Assembly: GCF_000002865.3 (NCBI RefSeq)
Contig: NW_001865041.1
Coordinates: 917,793 to 981,792, forward strand
Direction of reading: 5' to 3'
Origin: Monosiga brevicollis MX1
Taxonomy: Eukaryota; Opisthokonta; Choanoflagellata; Craspedida; Salpingoecidae
DNA length: 64,000 nucleotides
Part shown: in pieces, positions 44,299 to 56,200 of the stretch
How positions within the stretch are numbered: position 1 is the first letter of the stretch
Layout of the letters: every line of letters starts with the position of its first letter
The notes under the pieces: model-generated
Told to the model about the DNA's origin: nothing
What the model saw: only the letters and a program-made list of their open reading frames with translations
Databases searched by the model: none
Made by a program: the position numbers and the translations under genes

Positions 44299-47200
44299 AA
44301 ATGACAATCCCAAATCAGGCGGGACAATAAAAACTTACCACCGTGCACAATGTGCTTGCCAGTAAAGCGATTGGCATCCGTATACACTGCTGCGCGACCG
44401 CCAGAGCCACCACCACCTTGCGCATCGGACACGCACTTGTAAGTGATGTCAAAGTCCTTCTCGCAAGTGGGATCGGGATCTCCCAACAGGGCCGTATCTA
44501 CCGTAAACACACAGAGGATGCGGTCGTCGCACTTGTCGCGCAAGATATCCGTGTGCGTACCACGCGGAACGTCGCAGTTAAGGCCAAACGTCGCCTCCTG
44601 GATGTAAATGCCATACAGGCACTCAAGCATGATGATTCTGCCCTCACCAGGGAAGTGATTAAAGTGTGTCTCATCGTTGCTGTCGGTGGGCTGCCCGTAG
44701 CCAACGCCGCCACTGATGTCCAACTCACCAGAGCCATCATACTCGCCAGCGTTAATCAGGATGCTACCACCAGAGCCACCTCCACTTTCAACTGATACCC
44801 AGTCACCGCCACGCGCAGAGATGGTGCCATCAAGGCGAAGCTCGCCGGTCACGTTAAGCTTCAACCGACCGCCACCAGATCCACCCACAAATGGGTAATA
44901 CCGAGCACCGCCGCGGCTGCCAAACGAGCGCGGCTGCAGAAAGTCACCATAGGCCACACCATGCGTCTGCTTCTGACCAAGACCAGACCCACCAGTACCA
45001 GCATGACCTGCACCGCTAGCACCAGTGCCACACGCCTGCCCAGCAATGCAGGAAGGTGCCTGTGAGGCGCCCTCACCCTCACCGCCATGCTCGCCGTGAC
45101 CGATGCCGTCGTCGCTGAGGCGAGAGCGAGCATCGGCGGAGATCTTGGCATAGGGTTCAACCTCCACCTTGTAGAAATTGAATGTCGCATCATCGGCATT
45201 GATCAGCGCGCCTGCAGCCATGGTGAGATGGTGACCGCTGATCTGAGTCGTATGACCAGGAGCCGAGTCAATCTCAAGGTAGCTGCCGTATTTCATCGTC
45301 AAATTGCTAATGTCAAAGGGGTCATCGTTCGCGTCGCGGTGCAACGTGATGCCACAATCGTACTGCATCTCGAGGGACTGCATGTACGACAAATCACCGT
45401 AAATTGACCAGTTGGTACCCGCACAAGCAGTGCGACTCGGCAGTTCGATCTTGCCGCCGTCAAGCACGAGGAAGTTGAAAGGGAATACTTTCTCTTGCTG
45501 TTGATTTGTGAGTTCGGTGCCAAGTTCATCCTCATTGTAGTCCTCAAAATGAACCTCTTGTTGGTCACGTACGATCAGCATGCCCGTGCCATCACCTTCA
45601 AGCAGGTGTGCGTGCATGACAGTTGGACCTTCCATGTTGAGACTTCCACCGCGGCGAGTGTGTGTCTCGTTGAAGAAGTAGGCCTCGTGGCCCTCGGCCT
45701 CATCCGTGGGGATCAGCCAGGCGCCGCCGTGGTGGGCGATGGGGTTGCCAGCGTGCACTTGATCCTCACGCCAATAAAAGCTGATGTCCTTGAGCGATGC
45801 GTAAGTATTGCCTTGCAGGCGCTGAAATTGAACAACAACTGATGTCACATTGGCCTCGAGACTGATGGGAAAGGTCACGCCATCAAGGCACTGATCGCTG
45901 GACACGAACGACCCTGATGACGCCGGTACCCTGCGCACTGTATTCGACCCGTCCTGGAACAAAACGTTGTATTGGGAATAGTAGCCACTTGTGCAGTCGG
46001 GAGTCACCACTGCGTGTGCCAAAAAGCGAGGTCGGCCAAAGGTGATTGTCACAGTAACAACAGAGCTTGTTGCAAAGAAGAAACGAGAGGCCAAGTTGTT
46101 GTCAAACAGATTAGCAAGGTTGCCACCGCTCATGCTGCTTGAAACGACGTCATTAGCACGAGTTGTGTAAACGGCCTGGTTGGTGTTCAGCCTGTATGAA
46201 CCGGAAGCCATGTCATAGCGATGCGTCTCCAAAAGCCGTACGTCGGGTACATTGGTTTCGTCGTTGTCAACATACAAGGAAAGATAGGCGGGCGACAAAG
46301 TTGCGTTGCGCTCAAGAACTGTTCCAGCACCACCGTTAAGGGGATGGGTGTAAAACCGCTTACTGTCTTCGTCGTAGAACGTTTCCAAGGACCCTGAACC
46401 GCCAAAGGCAGTCAACTGGCCATCAAAGTGGGCCATGTACTGTAGAGCCCCGGGTTCGTTGGCGTACTCGACAACAACGCGGCCGCCAGCACCAGCTCCG
46501 GCGGAGCTGGTGGCAGCGCCACCGTTGGCCTCAATTGAGCCTGAGCCGGTAAGCTCGCCACACACAATGGTGACAGTACCACCAGAACCAGCACCTGCAC
46601 CGTTTGCCACAGCTGTCTCTCCATTGCTTGAAAGGATTCCCTCAACGCGAAGCTCGCCTGCCATACGCACATGGAGACGACCACCACCACGACTGCCGCC
46701 GGTGAGGGAGGGGGAAGTGCCGATGCCACCGCCGCTGCCCAAGGTCGTGGGATTTAAGGTCGAGCCATACGCACGGCTCGAGTCAATGCGATTAAGAGCA
46801 AGACCGCCGCGACCGCCGTGTGCGCCACCGGTGCCCAAAGCCCCTGCTGACAGCGCAGGCAAGCCCGCACCAGGGCCTTGACCCATGGCATAACCACCAC
46901 CATTCACACTGACCAAGCCATACTTGTCGACCTGCATGTCGGTGCCAAAAATTTCAAACCAATTTGATTCAATAGCACCGCCGGCGTGAATGACAGTCGT
47001 GTTGGCCTCGATGAAAACGGGGATGGTAGCAGACAAATTGTCGTAGTTGATGTGAGTCACGGGCAAAAGGGCACCGTGGGGCTTGACACGAATGGCCTCA
47101 AATCGGTAACGACCGTTTGCCAAGCCGGGGCTGTGACCGCGAGAGCTGAGCTGCAGCCATCCATCGACATCAACGGTCAGATCATTCGTTCGCGCAAAGG

Positions 47201-50200
47201 TGCCATTCACGTCAATGAAGACCTCGCGCAAGTTGATGCGTCCATGTGATGGCATGTTAAGCTGGCTGTTCGCGTACACATACACGTTGACTGGGAAGTA
47301 AATGTCCGAGGCATTGATGGTGATGGTATGATTCTGGCCGATATGGATACGACCCGTGCGATCACCCGCAATCTCCGCCGCCTCGATGGTATGCGCACGG
47401 TTATCAACCCCAAATGGCGCGGAGAGAATGGCGACGTGCGCGTTGCCACGAACATCAAGCACGTCAAACTCGTACAGCTCTGCGGACGAGTCGTGATGCA
47501 ACCAAGTTACGCCGCCAACCTCACGCACATCGCTAAAGTCGCCATCCAAGAACGGGCCAAGACGCGAGACGCGACCCGCGGCCCATGGAAGCTCTTGACC
47601 AGCATTGTCAATGAGAAGCGTACGATGCAGGCCTGAGGCATTGCGGCCCTCGATGTAAACTGTGCCCGCGGCGCCGTACTCGTTTGCACTCGTACCACCG
47701 CGGGCCGAGAAAGTACCGTTCCAATTGAAGAGATCGTCGAATTTGCCGTGATAAATGGCGATGCGACCGGCGCTGCCACCACCACCACCCAAGGGATGCC
47801 CATCACCGCCGTTGGCAGAAATGACGCCGTGTCCCTTGAATTCTGTGCAGTTCAGCAAGATGGAGCCACCACTGCCGCCACCTGCGGCAGTGGCCAAGCC
47901 GTTACCGCCATTGACTGATACATTGCCATCGAGGACGATGAGGGAGGCCGAAATTTCCAGTACACCGCCACCAGTGCCACCAAGCCCCATGCGTGAGATG
48001 ATGTTGGCGTCTGGTAAAGTGGTGCCAGACAGATAGTCACCGAATACAAGACGACCATACTGAGCGGCAGCGCCACCGTTGCTGCCGTATTCGCTCGGCA
48101 AGTACAAGTCACCGTAGGCTTGCCCGACCTGTACAGCACGGTCACCCGCACCACCGCTACCGGCATGACCACCACCCGAACCACCACCCGAACCAGAGAC
48201 GCCTTGTCCGCGACCTTCTTGAGTGTCATAGTCTGACAGGCCGGTGGTCTCATCGTTAGTGCCTTCACGCACCTCCCGTGTCTGGAACCCACCTTCGTCA
48301 AGGTTGATCTGTGCCCCTGAAGCCACGTCCAAGTTCTCAGCCAAAAGACGAAGGCGAGTGTTTGACAGGAGGCGGCCCAAGCCATAAAACGTGGCGTTGT
48401 GCGTTTGCACAACAAAGCCGGTGTCGTTGACGGCCGCAGCGTACAATTCGAGCGTACCGCCCGCTTGCACACTAAGCTCGTCTAGAACCACGTTGCCAGC
48501 ATCCCAAGCATTGATCGATCCGTTGGTGTCGACACGAAGCAGGCCGTTGTCGTAAATGTGCACCTCGCGCAGACCCGTGACATCACCTGAGACGTGGCAC
48601 TGAACGCCGTTCAGATAATGCTTGTCCGTGATACGGAGAGCGCCGCTCTCATACACGCGGGTATTAAAACCAAGGTCAGTAGGGGAGTCAACGACTGTCA
48701 CTGTCTGCTCGGGACCGACGTGCAGCCAGCCTGTCTTGTCGCCCTCCACGCGACCAAAACTAACAGCGCGTGAGCGATTGATCCAATCCACGGGCTCGAT
48801 GGCGAGTTGGGCACCACCCACCAGGTCCAGCTTGCTAAAATGCATAGCCGACCGTGTAGTGTCGGAGGAAATCCACGTGCGCGCGGCATCGAGAGACAAG
48901 TAGTCGTAACGCTGGTCTGGAGTCATGGCGTGCACGTACATCTCGAATGCCGTCAGTCGCACTTGCAGGGAGTTGGGTTGAAGCTCGAGGCGAATCTCGT
49001 CTGCTTGGCGCAAAACGGGAATGTCTACAAAGGAGCCTTGCGTGCAACCATTGGTCATTTCGACCCAGGTCGAGGTGGCAGCCTGTGCCACGCCTGCGTC
49101 ATAGCTTGTGATGCGAAAGTTGGCGGGTCGATCGCAATAAGGGAACACGCGCACGTAACCCACAAAATAAGAGTAACCTAGGTTGACGGTCAAGGTCACA
49201 TAAGAACCCGTAAACGAATAGAAGTGGCCATCGGCACCATAGGTGTGCTGAAACAAGTGGCGCAGCGGATAGTTGGACGAGGGGGCCGTCGACGAGGACA
49301 CGGTGATGTCGCCAACCGTCCACAAAGTGGACGAAGTCTGTACGCCACTGCTCAGGTCCAAGCGCTCACCCATGTTCGAAATGACCGAACTGAGCGCAGG
49401 TTGAACGGTCCCATCATTGTCAAAGTTGTCCACGTACAACCAGTTCTCGCCCGTTGTGGTGTGCTCGACATAAGCCGTGCCGGCAGCACCCGCTTCCGCT
49501 CCAGATGAGCCGCGGCCACCGTGAACATCAAGTGCGCCGTAGAAAAAGGTGTGCAAATATGACGACGTGTTGTGATAGACTGTGATACGACCACCAGAAC
49601 CACCACCACCACCCTGAACAAACACATCGGCATCGCCGCCCTCAACGGATAGCTCACCGGTATGACCACCGACAAAGGCGCCCACTTGGGCATAAATGCT
49701 ACCACCAGAGCCACCACCTGCGCCCTTGCGCAACAACAGCTCATACGCGTTGATGTCAAGGATGCGGACACACGCAACATCAAGTTGGCCGTTCTCGCCG
49801 AAACAGAGATGGGCGCCATCAAAGGCCATGGCCGATGCAGTAAAAGGCAGCGTGCGGAAGGCGTTGTCAAAGTAGCCCGTGCTCAAGTCGTAGCGATACA
49901 ACTGATCGTTGAGAGCGTGGTAGATTTTTCCCTCGGCGACAGCAAACGAGCCACTCATTGACGTCGACGCCCAGTCGTTGCGGCCGCCGAGGAGCGTGAG
50001 GGTACCCACCTGGGTAAGATCATCCTTGTCCAAGATCGTAACAACGCGTGTTTTATCGCACATAATGTAAACGTAGTTGTAATCGCCGGCAATACCGCCG
50101 ATGGTGCAGGTGAAAGTCTGGGTCAGCTCGAGCGTGTAAGCAAGGGTCGCATCTCGAGTGTACTTGCGCACTGCATTCCGCCGTTCGAGGCCAACGGGGT

Positions 50201-53200
50201 ACCGATCCAAAAAGTAAAAGTTACCTTCGATACCATCAACCCACATGCCAGAGCTATTTCCACTACCAACGCTGAAAGATCCCAGCTCATTCCCCTCTGT
50301 GTCGTAGCGATACCAAGTCGTGCCGCCCGTGTTCCAAAGATATTCGTGGCGCAAAGGATCGTAGCCGCCACTCTGGCGATCGGCTCGCATGTACAATGTG
50401 TAATCCAACGGCATGTTGTCCAAATGTTCGGCACCCTCTTGGAGATCCGGGTATACATCGTATGCATCTGCAACGATGTCACCATCAATGTGGAAAATGC
50501 CAGCCACGTAAAACTCGAGGCGACCGCCACCAATGGAACCAAACTCGCCACCGCCACCAGAGCCGTAAGCGGTAGCGTTGAACACATCGCCGTATGGACC
50601 ACCCTTGGGCAGACGCCAGCTGGGCTGACCGCCATGCCCACCACCACGGCCACCGCGACCGCCGTGACCAGCACCAGAGCTGCCCCGCACATGGGCATCG
50701 CCAGCGCCAGGTCCGGTCATGGCGGCATATCCACGGCTAGAAGCATTGACCACTGCCCCATCATCAACTGTCATGTAATCGAGGTGGAAACGGGCATAGG
50801 TCGTGTCGATCAAACCCCCACCCTCAACCACGATGCCTTGTGCAATGACGTCGATCGGCTCGGCATAAGCAATAGGTTGCATTGCATTGATCCGAGCGTC
50901 AGCCTTCACCAAGACGGTGCCATTGAAAGCATATGTTGATGCGGGATCCCCGGCTGTAGCACCGGATGAGTTGAGGACAAGCAAGGCTTCGTGGATGAGC
51001 GTGAGATTGACGATGTGGTCAATCTCACCCTCCACAACCAAAAACACATTGTCAAGGTCTGTGTATGTGGCCATGCCATAATAACCACCCTTGTAAACAA
51101 AGGTGTTGAATGGCGCATCAATCACCAAACGCTCGAGATCCAGGCTTTGATTGTGACCCACGTGGATAACACCGGTACGGTCGCCAATCATGTGCTGAAA
51201 GAAGAGGTCAGCCTCACGATCAAAAGGCTCCGTCGCGACAGCCAAATGAGCATTGCCATAGATTTGCAGCTCCTCAAAGTGGAACTGGTGGTCATTGTTG
51301 GCCATGTCGTGGAAACCAGACTCGGACAAAATCCACGCCTTGGCTGTCTGCTCAGACAAGTCGTCGTAGTCGGTGATACGCGGTGCCAACGAAGCTTGGC
51401 CGCCGTTGTCGACGATGAGCGTGCGGTGCTCCTCAATCATGTGGAAGATGAATGCAGTGCCTGCGCCTCCCGGCTCACTCAGGCTTGCACCACCGGCTGC
51501 GTAGACGCGCCCTAAGAACGTATCGTTGTGATTGAAGTAAATGGCCACACGGCCACCAGCACCACCGCCTCCGGAAAAGTTCGGGATGACTGGAAGCAGG
51601 AAGGTCGGGTCGACGTGGTCCCAGCCATCACCGCCGTGTGCTGAGACGGTACCAAAACCATGAAGGCGATCACAGGTGATCCAAACGCTGCCACCGCTGC
51701 CACCGCCACCGTACTCAATCTCAGCAGCACCGCCTGAGGCGCGAATCTCGCCATCAATTGTGAGATTTTTGGAAATATTGAACCAAAAGATGCCACCTCC
51801 GCGGCTGCCGTGTTCCGGATCGGGGCGCAGGCCGGTGCCACCAGCAGATCCAAAGACAAACGGCTCGTAGATGTTACCATACGGGCCTCCCACAGCCAAC
51901 TGGTTTGCGCCACGGCCACCCGTACCACCATGACCAGCACCGCTAGCACCCTGGGTGTTGTTGTGTCCAGCGCCGACATTGGTGACACCGTGCACCGTGT
52001 CGATGCCAAAGCCGTGTCGCAGGTGATAGCCGAGTTCATCCGCGTTGACACTGCCGCCATCGTCGATGCGCAGGATTTCCGAGTGAAACTGAACCTTGGC
52101 ACCACGCATCTCGGCACCACCCTCGATAAATGTCCCAATGGTGCGAAGAATGATTCCAGGATCCTCCACGGGATGCGTCTCCATGTGGAACTGCCCCTGA
52201 TCAGCAACAGTAACGTAATCAAAGACAAATTCGCTCGGAGCCGCACCTGTAGTGCGACCCCCGTCGTTGGCCCAGAAGTCACCAAAGCGATGGATGGTCA
52301 TGTTTTTAACATGACTCAAGCGTCCTGAAACCTGAAGGAAAACGTGATGAATGTCCACATACTTGGCAAGGCCCAAGTGAGAGTTGCGATAAGACCAGAC
52401 GTTAAATGGCAGTGACACTTCATCACGGTCCAAGTCCATATCCTGGCCACCACCAATGTGCAGGGTACCCGTTCGGTCACCGAAGAACTCATCCGAATGG
52501 ATGTCGACACGGGATCCAACCGGGTTGGCCAAAAACGCAAGGTGAGCATTGCCCCACAGTTCGAGCTCCTCGAAAAAGTAACTGTAGTTGTAGTGCGCAA
52601 AGCGGTGCGTGCCAGACACTGGCAAAACCCAAGCGCGACCCCCGTCCTCGGACAAGTCGTCGTACCCATAGGATCGACCGTCAGTGGTATTGACCTCGAT
52701 GGCGTTGACCCAGCGATGGTTCTCGTTGCGGCGAGGAATGGGTTCGCCACCACAATTATCCACGATCAGAGTCCTAATTTGCTTGGTCTTGTGCCACACG
52801 AAGCCTGTGCCGGGCCCACCATGTTCGTACAGGGAGCGTCCACCACAGCTGAAGATCTGAAACCCTGGCTGGGTGAGGTTGGTTTGAAGGAAAAGTGAGA
52901 CGCGACCACCTGCACCACCGCCTCCGGGCTCGTTCGTGTCTGCATGGCCGTCACCACCATGGGCATTGATTTTACCGGTGCCCGTGATGGTAGAGACGTT
53001 CAGCGTCACCGAACCACCAGACCCTCCACCAGAAGACGAGCGCTGGCCTTCGGTGCCGTCTGCGGAAATGTTGCCGTCCAAATAGAGCGTATCAGTGACT
53101 GTGACGAAAAGAACTCCGCCGCCACGCGCGCCATGTTCGTCATCCGCGTCGTCGCCTGGGCCACCGGCACAACCAAAAAGCCCGGGCTCATAAATATCAT

Positions 53201-56200
53201 CATAAGCAAACCCGGTGTGGTTCTGTCCGGCGCCCTTGCCGCCCGTACCACCGTGACCAGCACCCGACGCACCACTTGAGCTGTTGAATCCCATAAACTC
53301 GTTCACGATACCCCGGCCAAATGGATTGGCTCGGCCCTTCGTATCACGCTCATGGTAGCCAAAGCCGTCCGCGTTCAGCAGACCTGCACGATCAATTTGC
53401 AGCACGGGGGTGTTGAGGTGCACGTACGTGCCGCGGGCTTCACCGCCACCCTCAATCTTCATTTTGTAAACGACAGATAGATTAATGCCGGGATCAGCGA
53501 CGGGCGAAGTCTCCATTTCAAAAAGTCCCTCGTCCTGGATTGTCAGGAACTCAAATTCGTAAGTGTTGAATGGCTGGCCCTCGGTGCGGCCGTTATGGTT
53601 GCAGTGGAAGCGACCACCGTGGTGCATCGTCAAGTTTTGCACGTTGAAGAGTTGTCCACCCATCTGGATGAACACGCCGTGCACCACCGTATCTGTGGCC
53701 AGAGTGATTGACGTATTCTCGTAGGCCCATAGAGAAAAGGGAAGATCGATTTGACGACGCTCAAGATCCAATTCCTGCATGGCATGCATGTGCACCACAC
53801 CCGTGCGATCGCCAATCATGTCACGAAAGTACACATTCGATTGCTGCGACGGTGTGTACATGACCAAGTGGGCCGAGCCATAAATGTTGAGCTCCTCGAA
53901 GTGGAACTGATTTGTGCCATTGGCAAAGATGTGATCGCCGTGCTCGTCGAGAATGTAGGTGCGCCCGCCCACGGTGCGAAGATGATCGAGAGTGTAATCA
54001 AGAAGCGTGTCAGACGTGTCACGATATGACACGGCGGAGACGGTGCGGTGGAGGTAGTTGCGCCGGCCCAAAGGAGCACGACCGTGGTTGTCCAACCACA
54101 AGGTGCGGTGGTTGTGAAGATGAGCCCAGGCAAAAGCTGTACCAGATCCACCGGCCTCGTAGCCCAAGCCACCGTAAGTACGGAAGGAGAAGATCGAGGT
54201 GGTGGTATTCTCGTAAAAGTAGAGCGCGATGCGCCCACCGGCACCGCCGCCTCCGGAGACAGAGGCCGAATCAAGGCCACCATCGCCGCCGGTAGCAGTA
54301 ATGTTGCCTGAGCCTCGCAGCCGGTAGCAATTGACGTAGACAGAGCCACCTGAACCACCGCCAGCACCACCACCCTGGCCAGACTCGCCGTTGGACGAGA
54401 GCTCACCATCAACTAGCAGCTCGTTTGTCACATTGATCCACAAGCTACCACCGCCAGCCCCACCCACGGCAGCATTGTCCGTGCCACCGGCAGAGCCCAT
54501 TACACGTGGCTCGTAGAGATGGCCGTAAGCCCAGCCAATCGTGCCCTGACTAGAGCCAGCACCACCAGTACCACCGTGACCACCGCCACTGGCACCCGAG
54601 GGATGATCCAGACCACGGCCGACGTTGACGGGCGTGTTGTAAAACGAAGTGGCGCTGGTGGAGTTGGTGGGACCGTACCCGCGACCATTGGTGGACAGCT
54701 CACCGCCGGCGTGGATTCGCAGGTCAACTGCATAAATGCTAATGTTGGTTGCATGCATCTGGCCGCCGCCCTCAATGTCCATGTCAATCGCGAAAAAGTC
54801 CATGGCAGAATCAGTGACTGGATCGTGATAGCAGCGCACCACACCTCCGTCTTCAATGGAAATGTACTCAAACTCAAAAGCATCGGCCTCGCGGTTACCC
54901 GTGCGTGATCCGCTGAAGAGGTACAACTCACCGCCGCCAAAAACGGTGAGGTTCTTCACGTGATCAAGCGTACCCTCCAAATAGACGTGAACATCATGGA
55001 TGTTGGTGGCGTTGGCCATACCAAGATAGGCGTTGGGATAGACGTGCACATTGAACGGCAGATCAATGCTCACGCGTTCCAGATCGAGGTCTTGATTGGG
55101 TCCGACGTGGAACGTGCCGGTGCGGTCTCCAATCATATTCTCAAAGTAGGAAGTAAGGTTGCCCAAAGGAGTGGTCTCCGCAAGAACGGCAAAGTGTGCG
55201 CCACCCCAAACCTGCAGCTCGTCAAAAAAGTAGCCTCGGCCATCGGCCAAAAAGTGGTCCAAATTGGACTCGAGGAGCCATGCCACAGATGACACGCCCG
55301 AAACGTCTGTGTAATCGTTAATGCGAATATTGCGCGACGGTTGAAACTCGGTGTTGTTGTTATCCATGATCAGCGAACGATGATCGAACTGCTTGTGATA
55401 CGCAAATACAGTACCGGCGCCGCCCGAGTGCGCGCCAGCCTTCATAGCAGCGCCACCAATAGCACGCAAAGCACCAACGTGAGTGGAATTGTCATTGAAC
55501 CAGATGGCAAGGCGACCACCGCTGCCACCACCGCCGCCGTGGATACCGGTGCCCATGCCTGCGGCGCCGCCGTTGACAGTGATATTACCGTAGCCCCACA
55601 GATGGTGGGTATCGATCAACACACTTCCACCGCTGCCACCGCCCGAGGCCTGGGTGGCAGCACCACCGTCAGCATGGATGCGGCCGTCAATGCGCAGACT
55701 GTTGCTCACATTCATGTACAACACACCGCCGCCATAGCCGGGGACACCGGTTGCTGCACCGCCGACACAGCCAGGAAAGACGGGTTCAAAGATGTGACCG
55801 CGTGGAAGTCCAACGATGGGCTGGGAAGTAGAGCGACCTCCGGTGCCGCCATGACCACCACCTGACCCAGCGCCAGAGCCGTCAGCTTGACCGCGCTCGT
55901 CCAGCGAGCAGTCGGTACCTGTGTACGTGTCCGCGTAGAGAAAACCCTCATCCTGGACGGTCACGTTCTGAGCGATAATGTTCAAGCGAGTGGCATGCAA
56001 GATGCCGCCGCCGCGCACGTCGAGATGCTCATGAACAACAATCGTGATGTTGGATTCGGGGTCATTATCAACGTCGGCCTGGCGAATCTCGCCACCAGCC
56101 AACACAACAAGCTCGTCAAAGTCGTACTCGCCGGCAGCTTCAAATTCCGTATGGCCTGTCTTTGAAAACTCGACGACGCAGCCGTGTCCCACGGTCAAAC

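Larger units (their letters stand above)
44030..45060 (-). repeat. Gly-rich module M10 core, split by a SUEL-type lectin and intron 5
   Basis: GASGAGHAGTGGSG, GGGSGGSILINAGEY and GSGELDISGG are followed by the lectin. Then come GGGGSGGRAAVYTD, FTGKHIVHGG and, after intron 5, YGPHEPGASGTLFIDS and LYLNNKN. The consensus reads across the intron, confirming the splice. Confidence 0.87.
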
